DNA of 64,000 nucleotides from Myxococcales bacterium SG8_38 (GCA_001303415.1 LJTN01000001.1:28593-92592), one strand, 5' to 3'; positions 50,355 through 63,998 are shown, counted from the first letter of the stretch. Notes: generated by a model from the letters alone, not told the origin. Made by a program: numbers and translations.

Positions 50355-51628
50355 CCCACGACGCGCAAACCGCGAGGCTCGTAGTGGAATCGCGGATCCC
50401 GGGTGAGCGCATCATATGAGCCGAATGCTTCCTCGGAATCGCGCACCGAATCGAGCGGCTCCGGAGAGTCGGCGTCAGCGGCGGCCCCGAACTCCCGAAT
50501 CACATCGTAAGTCGTGGCGCGCTGCGCAGGCACGCGGCCTGCGTCGCGAATGATCCGGCGCAACGTCGCCGGCGTCATCAGCTGGCCGTGCCGGGCGCCG
50601 GCGGCGGTCGAAATGCTTTCATTCATCAATGTGCCGCCCAAGTCGTTGACTCCGCAGCTCAGCAGAAGCTGAGCAACTCGCAGCCCTTCCTTGACCCAAG
50701 ACGCTTGCAGGTTCGGAATGTCGCGACCCAGCATGAGGCGCGCGATGGCATATAGGCGAAGCACCTCGTTTCCGGTCGGTCCGGGGCGCACTCCAGGAAC
50801 GTCGCTCGAGGCGAAAAGCGGCGCTTCCTCGTGCACGAAGGAAAGAGGAACGAACTCCGTGAATCCCCCGGTCTCACGCTGTACCCTGCGCAGCATGTCC
50901 ATGTGGCGCATGCGCTGCTCGATCGACTCGACGTGGCCGAACATCATGGTCGAGGTCGTGGGGATGCCTAGACGATGCGCCGAGGTGATCACCTCCAACC
51001 ACTCGCTCGTCGTAATGCGGGTTGGAGAGATCGTCTTGCGAAGCCGATCATCGAGGATTTCAGCGGACGTTCCGGGAAGCGAGCCCAGACCCGCATCCTT
51101 GAGCTCGGCAAGATACTCCGCGTAGGGAGCTCGCTTGAGCGAGGCTCCGAACTTCACCTCTTCCGGCGAGAAAGCGTGGATGTGGATCTCGGGTGCTGCA
51201 TCCTTTGCCACGCGGCAGAGCTCGATGTAGCTGTCGCCCGTCAGATTGGGAGACAGCCCCGCCTGCAAGCACGCTTCGGTGGCGCCCATCTCCCATGCCT
51301 GCCGAATGCGGCGCGCGACTTCCTCTCGCGGTAGAAAGTAGCCCTGCTCCGAGCGGACGGTCCGGGCGAAAGCGCAGAACTTGCAGTTCTTGATGCAAAC
51401 GTTGGTGAAATTGATGTTGCGGTTGACGACATACGTCACGCGATCGCCGACCTGCTGCCGGCGCAACTCATCGGCGACGAGACACAACGCATGAAGGTCG
51501 ATGCCCCGTGCCTCGCTGAGCGCTACGCCCTCTGCGACTTCCAGCTCGCGGTCCTCGAGGCTTCGCTCGAGAATTGCCCGAACGATGGGCGATACCTTTC
51601 GCAGAGAGGCTTCGAGAGCAGTCGTCAT
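50351..51628 (-). CDS. cofH: FO synthase subunit 2 (radical SAM, CofH)
   Basis: A 425-residue radical SAM protein that joins a tyrosine-derived radical to the aminouracil in FO synthesis. The cluster motif CIKNCKFC (Cx3Cx2C) is near residue 77, in NRNINFTNVC. ACLQAGLSPNLTGDSY, HIHAFSPEEVKFGA and TSTMMFGHVES are CofH signatures. In actinobacteria CofG and CofH are fused as FbiC; here they are separate, as in archaea and cyanobacteria. I took ATG 51628, which overlaps the cofG stop; the longer open frame upstream lies inside cofG and is not real. Confidence 0.93.
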   Translation of the reverse strand: MTTALEASLRKVSPIVRAILERSLEDRELEVAEGVALSEARGIDLHALCLVADELRRQQVGDRVTYVVNRNINFTNVCIKNCKFCAFARTVRSEQGYFLPREEVARRIRQAWEMGATEACLQAGLSPNLTGDSYIELCRVAKDAAPEIHIHAFSPEEVKFGASLKRAPYAEYLAELKDAGLGSLPGTSAEILDDRLRKTISPTRITTSEWLEVITSAHRLGIPTTSTMMFGHVESIEQRMRHMDMLRRVQRETGGFTEFVPLSFVHEEAPLFASSDVPGVRPGPTGNEVLRLYAIARLMLGRDIPNLQASWVKEGLRVAQLLLSCGVNDLGGTLMNESISTAAGARHGQLMTPATLRRIIRDAGRVPAQRATTYDVIREFGAAADADSPEPLDSVRDSEEAFGSYDALTRDPRFHYEPRGLRVVG

Positions 51629-52767
51629 GGCGTTGCGAGCTCCATCTGAGCTTGGTCGATCCGGGGGCGCAAAGACGCGTCCACGAATCCGGGCGCATCC
51701 AGGTGCAAGGGGTATACCGGGAGGCGAGGTCGGAGTCGAAAGCCCTCCACTGCGCACGCCTCCCCGAGCAAATCCAGATACGGCCAGGGGTGGCGGGGAT
51801 TGATGTAGTCGGGGCTCACCGGCGAGATGCCCCCAAAGTCGTTGATGCCCGACCGGATGAGGGTGGGAACGGACGCAGGATTGAGATTCGGCGGCGCCTG
51901 GACGCTGACTTCGTCGTCCAACAGAAGGCGCGCCAGCGCAATCGTCTGAGCAAGCTCGCCTGAGGTCGGCTCCGGGGCGTTGCCCATGGGCGTCCGTGCA
52001 TGCGCCCGAAAGTTCTGCACGATGACCTCGCCGATGTGACCGTACTCCCGATGCAGCCGTCGAATCGTGAGAATGGTATCGATACGCTCCTCGATCGTCT
52101 CGCCGATTCCGATCAACAGACCCGAGGTGAAAGGGATCTGCAGCTCTCCGGCCTCTCGCGTCATTCGTATGCGCCTGGCCGGACGTTTGTCTGGTGCGCG
52201 ATGATGCGGCATGCCCTTCGCGCACAATCGATCGCTCACGTTCTCGAGCATCAACCCGAGGCTCACGTTGACCGGTCGAAGCGCGATCATGTCGTCCCGG
52301 GAGAGGATGCCTGCGTTGGTGTGCGGCAGTAGACCAACCGCCAACGCCTCTTCGGCCGCCCACCGCAAGTAGTCGACCGTGCGCTGGTGCCCCCAGGATC
52401 GCAGAAGCTCTCGGTACTCGCGAAAGCCCGTCTCTGGCGTGTCACCCAAGCACAGAAGCGCCTCGATGCAGCCCTGGTCCCGCGCTCGATGGAGCCATGC
52501 GCGAATCTCCTCCGGGCTCATCGTCCATTCTCCGGGATCCCCAGGGGACCGCCGGAACGAGCAGTAGTCGCAGCGGTTGCGGCAAAGGTTGGTGATGGGA
52601 AGGAAAACCTTCGGAGAGAAGGTGAGAGTCGTTCCCCAGGCGCGATCGCGCCGGACGCACGCGGCCGCAAGGAGGCTTTCCGTGTCCATGCCGATCAGGC
52701 GATAGGCATCCGGATCGGGTACCGGCACCTCGCTCGCTTGCTCCAGAATCCGCGACACGGAGCTCAT
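51625..52767 (-). CDS. cofG: FO synthase subunit 1 (radical SAM, CofG)
   Basis: A 380-residue radical SAM enzyme, second half of FO synthase. The Cx3Cx2C motif is CRNRCDYC in PITNLCRNRCDYCSFRR near residue 67. Further features are CLGDTPE, LPHTNAGILSRDDM near residue 148, VSLGLMLENVSDRL and QNFRAH. The ATG at 52767 overlaps the stop of the preceding LLM gene and the stop overlaps cofH, so the three minus-strand genes are coupled. Together with cofC, cofD and cofE this covers all core F420 genes. Confidence 0.93.
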   Translation of the reverse strand: MSSVSRILEQASEVPVPDPDAYRLIGMDTESLLAAACVRRDRAWGTTLTFSPKVFLPITNLCRNRCDYCSFRRSPGDPGEWTMSPEEIRAWLHRARDQGCIEALLCLGDTPETGFREYRELLRSWGHQRTVDYLRWAAEEALAVGLLPHTNAGILSRDDMIALRPVNVSLGLMLENVSDRLCAKGMPHHRAPDKRPARRIRMTREAGELQIPFTSGLLIGIGETIEERIDTILTIRRLHREYGHIGEVIVQNFRAHARTPMGNAPEPTSGELAQTIALARLLLDDEVSVQAPPNLNPASVPTLIRSGINDFGGISPVSPDYINPRHPWPYLDLLGEACAVEGFRLRPRLPVYPLHLDAPGFVDASLRPRIDQAQMELATP

Positions 52768-53639
52768 TGCATCTTGGCGATAACGTTGTCTGCGAACCGT
52801 TTCAAGCCGTCGATTCGCCCCTCCAAGGCGCCCCCCACCATGGGAGTGCCGTACATGAGCCAAGGAACAGTGATGATGTCGGTCACGCCCGCTTCTTCGA
52901 GGCGTTTATAGCCTTGTGCGTCCCAAACGTCGGTCACCACAGCCTGGTACTCCATCGGAAGATGATCTCGCCCGTACTCTTTGCGAAACGCCTCGATCTG
53001 TCCGATCAGCGCGAGCAACTGCTTGGAGGTGAGCATCGCCGAGGACCAGCCATCGCCGTACTTGGCCGCGCGGCGAAGACCCGGCTTGGTGTGACCACCG
53101 ATGTAGATGGGAATCGGCTTCTTCGGTGCGGGGCTCATCTGAATCTTGCCGAAGTCGTAGTGCTCGCCGTGATACTCGACCATCCCCCCACCCCAAATGA
53201 GACGGAGGATCTCGAGGCACTCGTCCATCCGCTTGCCGCGAGTCTCGAAGTCGGTGCCGCACCACTTGAACTCCTCGGGCAACCAACCGAGCCCGCATCC
53301 GAACCCGAATCGACCGTTCGAGATCGCGGCAAGCGAGGCGACCTGCTTCGCGACCAGCACCGGATGGCGAACCGGCAGCTTGACCACGCTGGTGTAAAAG
53401 AAAATTCGCTCCGTCGCCCCGGCCATCGCGGCTGCACCGACGATCGGTTCGATCCAAGGGGTCTCGCCGTCCCACATGCGACTGCCATCCTGCGTGTACG
53501 GATACGGCCTACTGACCTCTTCCGAAAAGAAGATCGAATCAGGAAGGACGATCGCGTGATAGCCGAGCTTCTCGGCCTCCTGCGCAACCGGGATGTAGTG
53601 CTCGGGTGGCGCCATGGCGATGGAGACGCTGAACTTCAT
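52764..53639 (-). CDS. LLM-class F420-dependent oxidoreductase
   Basis: A 291-residue luciferase-like TIM barrel of a type often predicted to use F420. MKFSVSIAMAPPEHYIPVAQEAEKLGY is the N-terminus, TSVVKLPVRHPVLVAKQVASL and FGFGCGLGWLPEEFKW are class features, and IYIGGHTKPGLRRAAKYGDGW is near the C-terminal third. It overlaps cofG by 4 nt, so enzyme and cofactor production are coupled. The substrate is unknown. It differs from the Rv3520c-like protein at 46316 in length and motifs. Confidence 0.82.
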   Translation of the reverse strand: MKFSVSIAMAPPEHYIPVAQEAEKLGYHAIVLPDSIFFSEEVSRPYPYTQDGSRMWDGETPWIEPIVGAAAMAGATERIFFYTSVVKLPVRHPVLVAKQVASLAAISNGRFGFGCGLGWLPEEFKWCGTDFETRGKRMDECLEILRLIWGGGMVEYHGEHYDFGKIQMSPAPKKPIPIYIGGHTKPGLRRAAKYGDGWSSAMLTSKQLLALIGQIEAFRKEYGRDHLPMEYQAVVTDVWDAQGYKRLEEAGVTDIITVPWLMYGTPMVGGALEGRIDGLKRFADNVIAKMQ

Positions 53640-53670
53640 GCGGCGAAGCCTAGCATAGGGAGGATGCCAA

Positions 53671-54938
53671 TCACGCCCGATCGCGGGGGATCCTCGTGCC
53701 GATGACGCGGGTGACGTTCAACCAGGAGATCATCTTCGCGGAAAGAAGCGGCTTGCCGGTGTTCATGAAGGCTACGCTGATGTCCCGGTCAGGGTCGGCC
53801 CATCCGAGCACGTTGGTGAACCCGAGATGACCGTATGCGTTTGCGGTACGCGGACCGTAGAAACCGAACCTATGCCCTCCTAGCATGAACCCCATCGACA
53901 AGGGGATAGGCATCATGAGGACGCGGTCCACCTGGCCGGTGACCTGAGGCTTGACGGCTCGGGCCACCGTTCGCGGATCGAAAACGCGCGTCTCTTCGTA
54001 GGTCCCTCCGCAAAGCAGGGTTTCGAAGAAGCGGGAGATCTCCTCGGGCGTCGCGATGACGTTGCCCGCAGGCACCACCGCCGTGCGAAAACGAGGATCG
54101 TTTGCCATCTCGACCAGCTCCCGCATCGGCGCACCAAAAGCGACCCGGACCAAGTTCTTGTAGGGCCACGTGGGAATGGGTCCGGTAAACGCATCCACGG
54201 CGACGCGGTCGAGGTGCTCGGGCGAAACCCCGTAACGGAAGTGTCTCATCCGAAGCGGATCGCGAATCTTGGCCCTCAAGAAGTCTTGGATTTCGGTTCC
54301 CGTGACGCGCCGAATGATCTCTCCCAGAATGAAGCCGCTGGTAATCGCCTGATAGGCTTGCACGCTGCCAGGCCGATGTGTGGGCTCCAGCTCGCAGAAT
54401 GCGCGAACGATCTCGTCCGGTTTGGACAACAAGTCGAGATCGATGGCTTCCTCCGGCGTGGCCGGGATGCCGGCGCGGTGTGTGAGGATGTCCCGAATCG
54501 TGATGTTGTGCTTTCGGCGCTTGGCAAACTCGGGAATGAAGGTGGCCACCGGCTCGTCGACGTGGAGCTGCTCCTCTTCCTGCAAGAGGTGAATTAGCAT
54601 CGCAGTCACCGTCTTCGAGCCCGAAAAGAAGTTGTACAGCGTATCTGGCGTCGCTGGCACGAGCGGGGAGTCTTCCGGATCTTGCGGGCTGTTCCCGCTG
54701 GCGTGACCGATCGCGCGGTCGATGATGATTTCGCCCCGGCGACGAATGCACAGCGCGATGGCGGGCTGGAGCCCCGTCTTGTAGAAACGAATGATTGCGT
54801 TCCAGATCGCATCCACGTCTTCTTTCATGAGACCGACCGCACGCGGATCGATCTCGCGGTGGCTCTTGGTGGTCACCTCCTCTGGATCGAAGACACGGAC
54901 GGTGACCGGGAGCAGATCTCGGATGCGCGGCCTCTGCA

Positions 54939-54939
<1 letters not shown>
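53671..54939 (-). CDS. Serine hydrolase, beta-lactamase class C/esterase family
   Basis: A 422-residue serine hydrolase of the class C beta-lactamase/EstB/PBP4* group. The SxxK nucleophile is in YNFFSGSKTVTAMLIHLL near residue 105; THRAGIP is the typical helix end, and the second motif appears as AYQAITSGFILGEII (Tyr present, canonical YxN not exact). GHLGFTNVLGWADP near the C-terminus stands at the HxG/KTG position. No signal peptide is seen, so it is probably cytosolic. The natural substrate, ester or amide, is unknown. The ATG at 54939 overlaps the metH stop (ATGA); the frame upstream of that lies inside metH and is not real. Confidence 0.82.
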
Positions 54940-58619
<3,680 letters not shown>

Positions 58620-58758
58620 GCGCCTCAAAGCTCTCCCGGCTGGCCTGGCGTATTGACCCGAAAAGCGGTCTCGCGCCCGTGGAACGCAGCCTGTGCCGTT
58701 CCCATTTGCCGTGCGCCTGATGGGTTAAGATAGACTATTTGGAACGGATGCGCCGTTG

Positions 58759-59814
58759 ATGAACTCCAACCGATTGGCTTTTGGCACCGCATGGGTTCGC
58801 TTCCTATTGGCGGCCTGTGGCATCTGGCTCGTTCCGCTGGTCTACCCGCCAATGGCCGCACACCGCTGGGTCTTCATCGCCTATGCCGCGGTCGCCATCG
58901 TCGAGCAGTTCTTGATCTGGCGGGACATCGGAGGTCCCTGGCGTCCTTTTTTGGGAGGCATCCTCGATATGGCGCTTCTCACCTTCATCGTCCAGCGGAT
59001 CGGCTCTTCGCGGACGGTCATCGTAGCGCTCTACTTCGTCGCCGGGATCGTCAACTCGCTGGTGGTCACGCCCCGAATGGGCGTGGTGCTTTCGGGGATC
59101 GGCTCCGCGATGTACACGGCGGTCGTGATCATGGAGGTGCGTGGAGAGCTTCCCTTCGCGCCCGACGGTCCGATGTGGCTTCAATCGCGGCGGCCGGGCG
59201 CCATCGACGGATTTCTGCAGGCGCTCATGGTGACCGTGCTTCTGATGTTCGGCACCGCGATCGTCGCGACCCTGGTGCGGAGGATCAACCAGCGCGAGAC
59301 CGAGCTCGTGGTCACCAACGAGCGGCTGGCGGAGCTCTCTCGGCAGGATCCCCTCACCAAGCTGTGGAACCGCAGGCACATCCTGAGCCACATCGAGCAG
59401 GGCCTCGCATGGTTGAATCGCGGACGCCCAATGGCGATCGTCATGATCGACTTGGACCAATTCAAGCGCGTCAACGACAGCCGAGGGCACCTGCAAGGCG
59501 ATCGGCTGCTACAGAGCGTCGCCGAAGCGCTCAGGCGATCGACCCGCGAGGTCGACGTCGCGGGCCGCTATGGAGGCGACGAGTTCGTCGTGGTCCTCGC
59601 CGACACCAATCAAGACGAGGGGCGCGCGGCGGGGAACCGCTTCGTGGCGGCGATCCGGGAGGCGGGAATGAAGTACGACCCCACCAATCCCGTAACCGCC
59701 AGCGCGGGGCTCAGCATCGCTCGCCCGGGTGATACCGTTGCAACCGTCTTGAAGCGGGCCGACGATTTCGCATACTCGGCCAAGAGCAAGGGCGGAAATC
59801 GCCTTTGTGGCTAG
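58759..59814 (+). CDS. Membrane-bound diguanylate cyclase (GGDEF)
   Basis: A 351-residue protein with about five or six hydrophobic membrane segments (residues 8-170) followed by a short coil and a GGDEF domain. The active site reads RYGGDEFVVVL near residue 275, intact, and an inhibitory I-site RxxD (REVD) lies five residues before it, so synthesis of c-di-GMP with product inhibition is expected. DPLTKLWNRRHIL starts the domain. No PAS or HAMP domain is seen; the input may be through the membrane part. It is divergent from metH. The ATG at 58759 is preceded by an in-frame TTG. Confidence 0.9.
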   Translation: MNSNRLAFGTAWVRFLLAACGIWLVPLVYPPMAAHRWVFIAYAAVAIVEQFLIWRDIGGPWRPFLGGILDMALLTFIVQRIGSSRTVIVALYFVAGIVNSLVVTPRMGVVLSGIGSAMYTAVVIMEVRGELPFAPDGPMWLQSRRPGAIDGFLQALMVTVLLMFGTAIVATLVRRINQRETELVVTNERLAELSRQDPLTKLWNRRHILSHIEQGLAWLNRGRPMAIVMIDLDQFKRVNDSRGHLQGDRLLQSVAEALRRSTREVDVAGRYGGDEFVVVLADTNQDEGRAAGNRFVAAIREAGMKYDPTNPVTASAGLSIARPGDTVATVLKRADDFAYSAKSKGGNRLCG

Positions 59815-59816
59815 CC

Positions 59817-60665
59817 ATGAGCGACAAGGTCTTGATCGCGGGCTGCGGTGACGTGGGAAATGCGCTCGCAACCCGATTGCTTGCCGAAGGCTGCGAGGTT
59901 TGGGGCATCCGGCGCCGTGTCGAAGCGTTGGCTTCTGGCGTAAGGCCGTGGAGAATCGATCTTCTGGACGCGGCCGGCTTTGGGTCACCGCCCGCAGCGT
60001 TTGACCACGTGTTCTACACCGCGAGCGCCGACCGACGGGACGAAGCGCACTACCGATCGATCTACGTCCACGGCTTGCGCGACCTCCTCGACGCGCTTCG
60101 CGCGGCAGGGTGCCCGCTTCACCGGGTCTTCTTCACGTCGAGCACGGCAGTGTACGGACAAAGCCGTGGCGAATGGGTGGACGAAAGCTCGCCGACGGAG
60201 CCATCGGCATTCAACGGCCAAGTGCTGTTGGAAGCCGAATCGATCATCGAATGCGCTCCCGAAACCGGCATCACCGTGCGGCTCTCCGGAATCTACGGCC
60301 CCGGCAGAACCAGGCTCGTTCGCCAGGTCTGGGCAAAGGAGGCAAAGGCCAACGGCAGTTGGACCAATCGCATCCACGTCGAGGATTGCGCGAGAGCCCT
60401 GCATCATCTCATGCGCCTGCAAGAGCCGGCCGGTCTCTACTTGGGGTCTGACGACGAGCCGGCCACCACCGCCGAGGTCGTGCGCTGGCTCAGCATGGAG
60501 CTGGGCGTGGAAGAGCCTCAGGCGGAGACCACCGAGCGCTTGGGCAAGCGGTGCCGCAATGCACGGCTGCGTGAGACCGGGTTTCGGTTCCGGTACCCGA
60601 CCTTTCGCGAGGGTTACCGCGAGATCGTACGGGACTTCGTCGCCAACCGAGGGATGGCGGGCTGA
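59817..60665 (+). CDS. NAD(P)-dependent epimerase/dehydratase family (YeeZ-like)
   Basis: A 282-residue atypical extended SDR. The N-terminal VLIAGCGDVGNALATRLL replaces the usual GxxGxxG by GCGDVG, the pattern of YeeZ-type proteins. VFFTSSTAVYGQSRGEWVDESSP and IRLSGIYGPGR-like VRLSGIYGPGRTRL follow; the YxxxK motif is degenerate (FNGQVLLEAE), as in this group. Function is unknown. It lies 2 bp after the diguanylate cyclase stop and ends 3 bp before the convergent parvulin gene. Confidence 0.75.
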   Translation: MSDKVLIAGCGDVGNALATRLLAEGCEVWGIRRRVEALASGVRPWRIDLLDAAGFGSPPAAFDHVFYTASADRRDEAHYRSIYVHGLRDLLDALRAAGCPLHRVFFTSSTAVYGQSRGEWVDESSPTEPSAFNGQVLLEAESIIECAPETGITVRLSGIYGPGRTRLVRQVWAKEAKANGSWTNRIHVEDCARALHHLMRLQEPAGLYLGSDDEPATTAEVVRWLSMELGVEEPQAETTERLGKRCRNARLRETGFRFRYPTFREGYREIVRDFVANRGMAG

Positions 60666-60668
60666 AGG

Positions 60669-60989
60669 TCAAGCGGTTCTGCGAATGAGATGGAAGCCGA
60701 ACGGGGTCTCGACGATCCCGCTGGTGCCACCGACTTCGAGCGCAAATGCCGCGTCCTCGAATCCCTTGACCATCTGACCACGGCCGAAGCTGCCGAGATC
60801 TCCTCCCGCCTGCGCAGACCCGCAGTCGGAATGCTGGCGCGCCAGCGTCGAGAAGTCGGCGCCATCGGTCAGCTGCTGCGCGATCTCGGCGATCTCCGCT
60901 TGGGCTTGATCCTTCGTTCGGGTGGCGGAGGAACGCTCCGAGCCCGCGTACATCAAAAGAATGTGTGAAGCGCTGATTTGGTCGGCCAT
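60669..60989 (-). CDS. Parvulin-type peptidyl-prolyl isomerase
   Basis: A 106-residue single-domain parvulin (PpiC/rotamase). SASHILLMYAG at the N-terminus, FSTLARQHSDCGSAQAGGDLGSFGRGQMVKGFEDAAFAL in the middle and ETPFGFHLIRR at the end cover the conserved histidines and the peptide-binding residues. No signal peptide or anchor, so cytosolic. GGGGGAG lies about five bases before the ATG at 60989. It follows menE by 54 bp on the same strand, but a functional link is not evident. Confidence 0.9.
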   Translation of the reverse strand: MADQISASHILLMYAGSERSSATRTKDQAQAEIAEIAQQLTDGADFSTLARQHSDCGSAQAGGDLGSFGRGQMVKGFEDAAFALEVGGTSGIVETPFGFHLIRRTA

Positions 60990-61043
60990 GCTGACTCCCC
61001 CCTGGGCGGGCACCCTACCAGAATTCTCCCGGTCCCACATGCG

Positions 61044-62438
61044 CTAAGCCAGACCGAGCTTTCCAAGGCACTGCCTCGCAACCTCGGCGCGATCGACCTT
61101 TCCGGCTCGATTGAGCGGCATAGCCTCGAGCCGGCACATTCTCTTGGGACGCTTGTGGGGTGCGAGCTCAGCTCGGAGCCGATCACGCAGAACGCCGGCG
61201 TCGTATTGAGAGGGCTCCGAGACGATGGCCGCGACGACCTCCTCGCCCCATTCCTCGTGTGGCACCGAAAACACGCAGGCCGAGCGAACACCGGGAATCG
61301 TCTCCAGCCACGTTTCCACTTCGAGAGGCGCGACGTTCTCGCCGCCGGTGACGATCATCTCGTCGATGCGTCCGTGCACGAAAAGCTGCCCGTCGGGAAG
61401 GAACGAACCGGCGTCCCCCGTCCGAAGCCAGCGGTCTGGGGTAAACGGCGAGTCGGCGTCCTGCTCGAGATAGCCATCCATGAGCACGTCGCCGCGGATC
61501 TGAATCTCGCCTCCCTCGATTCGAATCTCGATGCCGCTGAGAGGCGTGCCACAACCGGATGTTCCACCCTGATCCAACCTTTGAGTAGCGACCTGGGAGC
61601 AAGCCTCGGTGCATCCATAGGTCGCCAAGGCTGGAACACCGCGTCGAGCCGACTCGGCGCGAAGCCCGTCAGGAAACGGAGCGCCGCCGACCAAGACCGC
61701 GCGAAGATCCGGGCTTGGCTCCCATTGCGGATTGTCCACGGACAAGAGCCGCCGCAGCATGGTGGGAACGACGCTCAGCAGCGTCACCCGGTCGCGTTCC
61801 ATCACCTCGATGGTTTTGCGCGGATCGAACGGCCCAGGCATCAACACGGCGCAACGCCTCGCGATCAGGCATCGAGTGAGGATGGATAAACCCCCCACGT
61901 GTGCGGGCGGCATGCAAAGCAACCACCGGTCCCGGTGTTGCCAGCCGAGATTCGCCGTGTGGGCCCTCGCGGATGCGATGAACGCACGGCGGGAGAGTCG
62001 CGCGCCCTGCGGCTCGCCGCTCGTGCCCGACGTGTAGACGACGGCCAGGGCTCGGTCATCCGGAACCGGCTCCCCGATCTCGTCGCCGGGGGCCCTTTTG
62101 GCGGCCTGCGTGCTGTCCGGGACGGGGCTGGTGATGACGTGGGCGGGCCGAGACCGATCGATTATCAGCTGCCGCTCCCGTTCGGTCATGCGCGGATGGA
62201 GCAGAACGGCCGGACACCCGAGCTCGAAAAGCGCATACAGCCACAGAACGGAATCGAGATCGACCTCCGGCGCCAATGCGACTCGCTCTCCGTTCGCCAC
62301 GCCGCGGTCCCGAAGCGCCGCAATGGCAGCACGCACGCGCCTTGCAACCTCATCGTACGACAAGACCCGTCCTTTCACGACGAGACAGTCTCGCCCTCGG
62401 GCCTCTTGGGCAGCCGCAAGAATGCTAAGCTCAGTCAT
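61044..62438 (-). CDS. menE: o-Succinylbenzoate-CoA ligase
   Basis: AMP-forming ligase of 464 residues that activates o-succinylbenzoate in menaquinone synthesis. P-loop VVYTSGTSGEPQGARLS, near residue 148, has Gln where most relatives have Lys (PKG). ATYGCTEACSQVAT, WLRTGDAGSF, GRIDEMIVTGGENVAPLEVE and the catalytic Lys in LNRAGKVDRAEV are present. MenE assignment rests on length and on overlap with menC (8 bp). ATG 62438 gives [11 protein letters not shown]; the longer open frame lies inside menC. Confidence 0.87.
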   Translation of the reverse strand: MTELSILAAAQEARGRDCLVVKGRVLSYDEVARRVRAAIAALRDRGVANGERVALAPEVDLDSVLWLYALFELGCPAVLLHPRMTERERQLIIDRSRPAHVITSPVPDSTQAAKRAPGDEIGEPVPDDRALAVVYTSGTSGEPQGARLSRRAFIASARAHTANLGWQHRDRWLLCMPPAHVGGLSILTRCLIARRCAVLMPGPFDPRKTIEVMERDRVTLLSVVPTMLRRLLSVDNPQWEPSPDLRAVLVGGAPFPDGLRAESARRGVPALATYGCTEACSQVATQRLDQGGTSGCGTPLSGIEIRIEGGEIQIRGDVLMDGYLEQDADSPFTPDRWLRTGDAGSFLPDGQLFVHGRIDEMIVTGGENVAPLEVETWLETIPGVRSACVFSVPHEEWGEEVVAAIVSEPSQYDAGVLRDRLRAELAPHKRPKRMCRLEAMPLNRAGKVDRAEVARQCLGKLGLA

Positions 62439-63504
62439 CGGGGTCCACTTCAAAGCGAAGCCCCAAGCCCGGCGCGCCATGAGGCACGATTTGCCGACCC
62501 GCAATCGCGGCGATCTCGCAAGGCGGCCAGAGCGCAAGGGCAGGATGTGCGCCCAGCCCCACCGCGAGGTCGGTTTGAAGGGCCAGCGCAAGCTCCGCTG
62601 CGGCCGCGCGCGCGATGGGGCCGTCGAACGTGTGGGAAACCACTGGCCGGGCGCCGTGCTCGGCGGACCGCTCCGCAATCTCCAACGATGCGCGGAAGCC
62701 GCCGAGGACCGTCGGTTTGAGGACGACCGCATCGATGCGCCCCGATCCGAGCAACCTCTGTGACAGCTCTTCATCGCCGAGGGTTTCGTCCAACGCAAAG
62801 GGCAGCGGCAGGTCGATCACATCGAGCCAATGCGCAGGCGCCACGGGCTCCTCGAGCATCTCGAGGCGGAGCGCCTCGAGCGCATCTGCATGTCGGCGAA
62901 GCGCCTCGGTCGTCATGCCCCGATTCGCATCGAGCCGAAGGGGCAAGGCCGGGTGGGCGCGACGAATCGCACGAAGCGCGTCCAACTCCGCATGGGGGTC
63001 TCCGCCAATCTTGAGCTTGAGGTGGGTCGCGCCGCTTTCGAGGAGCGCATCGACGGCCGATGGCCAAGAGGCGGGTCGCGGCTCGATGACCAGGTCGGCA
63101 ATCGGGATGGGCTTTCGCTCTGCCCGGCCCGCGATGATCTGATGCAGAGGCTCGGAGCGCGTCTGCCCCAACCAGTCGAGCAGCGCCGTTTCCAGAGCGA
63201 AGCGCGCAGAGGGACAACGAACGGGGTGCGCGGCGAACGCGTCGGCCAGCAGGACGGACGGCGCGCCGAGCGGGTCGGCACGCAAGGGACCATCGGCCAG
63301 CGGACCGAGCTCTCGGGCCACATCGTCGATCGAGTCGGGCGAGTACCCAGGGAGCGGCGATGCTTCGCCGAGACCCGCGGTGCCGTCAGAGCGAGTCAGT
63401 CGGAGCACTGCAAAGGTGCGTTTCGAGACCCCGGTCGCTGCGCCGATCAATGGCATTGCAAGCTCCCCCTCGAGCAGGTCGATCCTCGCGTGGAGATCGG
63501 TCAT
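62431..63504 (-). CDS. menC: o-Succinylbenzoate synthase
   Basis: Enolase-superfamily dehydratase, 357 residues, that makes o-succinylbenzoate from SHCHC. Catalytic and metal residues are visible: Lys pair in HLKLKIGGD, Asp in LDANRG, Glu in MLEEPV, Asp/Glu in ALDETLGD and Lys in [23 protein letters not shown] is a MenC-type N-terminal loop. The ATG at 63504 overlaps the menA stop. A muconate-cycloisomerase-like racemase is excluded mainly by the menE and menA neighbours. Confidence 0.9.
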   Translation of the reverse strand: MTDLHARIDLLEGELAMPLIGAATGVSKRTFAVLRLTRSDGTAGLGEASPLPGYSPDSIDDVARELGPLADGPLRADPLGAPSVLLADAFAAHPVRCPSARFALETALLDWLGQTRSEPLHQIIAGRAERKPIPIADLVIEPRPASWPSAVDALLESGATHLKLKIGGDPHAELDALRAIRRAHPALPLRLDANRGMTTEALRRHADALEALRLEMLEEPVAPAHWLDVIDLPLPFALDETLGDEELSQRLLGSGRIDAVVLKPTVLGGFRASLEIAERSAEHGARPVVSHTFDGPIARAAAAELALALQTDLAVGLGAHPALALWPPCEIAAIAGRQIVPHGAPGLGLRFEVDPDD

Positions 63505-63998
63505 AGCGCGATCCCAAAAGCAAAAAGCAAACCAAACACCGACAAGAGCCTCGCCGTTCCGGCGAGGGTCTCATTGAGTACTGCCCCACGGTCCCGCACG
63601 ACCGACCCGGACAGACGCACCGCCCACGGGAAGGTCAGCAACGGAAGGCACACCCAAGCGGCGGAGGTGCCGGACAAGAACATCGCCACGGGGGTCGCGT
63701 ACGCGGCGACGAGCAAAAGAGCATATTCACCAACGCCTCCGCGCCTTCCAAGCCGCACGACCAGGGTTCGTTTCCCCGCGCGCGTGTCTCCCTCCACGTC
63801 GCGCACGTTGTTGACGACCAGAATTGCAGTGGCAAGAGCGCCCATGGGAATCGAAGCGGCCCATGCGATCTGCGGCACGTAGAGCGCCTGCACGAACGCG
63901 GTGCTGCACACGGCCACGAACCCGAAAAACGCCATCACGAATATGTCGCCTAGACCGTGATAGGCGAGCGGGAAAGGCCCACCCGTATAGGCGAGACC
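63501..63998 (-). CDS. menA: 1,4-Dihydroxy-2-naphthoate polyprenyltransferase (5' truncated by window edge)
   Basis: C-terminal part of MenA, a UbiA-family membrane prenyltransferase that attaches the isoprenoid tail and yields demethylmenaquinone. The frame runs to the window edge; about 165 residues are visible. [18 protein letters not shown] and [22 protein letters not shown] (second Asp-rich motif) are diagnostic. Several hydrophobic segments follow. The stop overlaps menC. The order menA-menC-menE shows a classical Men pathway, so menaquinone is probably the main quinone. Confidence 0.92.
   Translation of the reverse strand, partial: GLAYTGGPFPLAYHGLGDIFVMAFFGFVAVCSTAFVQALYVPQIAWAASIPMGALATAILVVNNVRDVEGDTRAGKRTLVVRLGRRGGVGEYALLLVAAYATPVAMFLSGTSAAWVCLPLLTFPWAVRLSGSVVRDRGAVLNETLAGTARLLSVFGLLFAFGIAL

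Noticed and set aside
50351..52363. CofH frame read as a 670-residue protein
   Set aside because: The extra N-terminal 245 residues lie within cofG on the same strand, are Arg/Ser-rich and carry no domain. CofG and CofH are separate genes overlapping by 4 bp.
58620..58758. Cobalamin or SAM riboswitch upstream of metH
   Set aside because: The 139-bp gap is too short for a cobalamin riboswitch plus expression platform, and no B12-box or SAM-box-like sequence was recognised.
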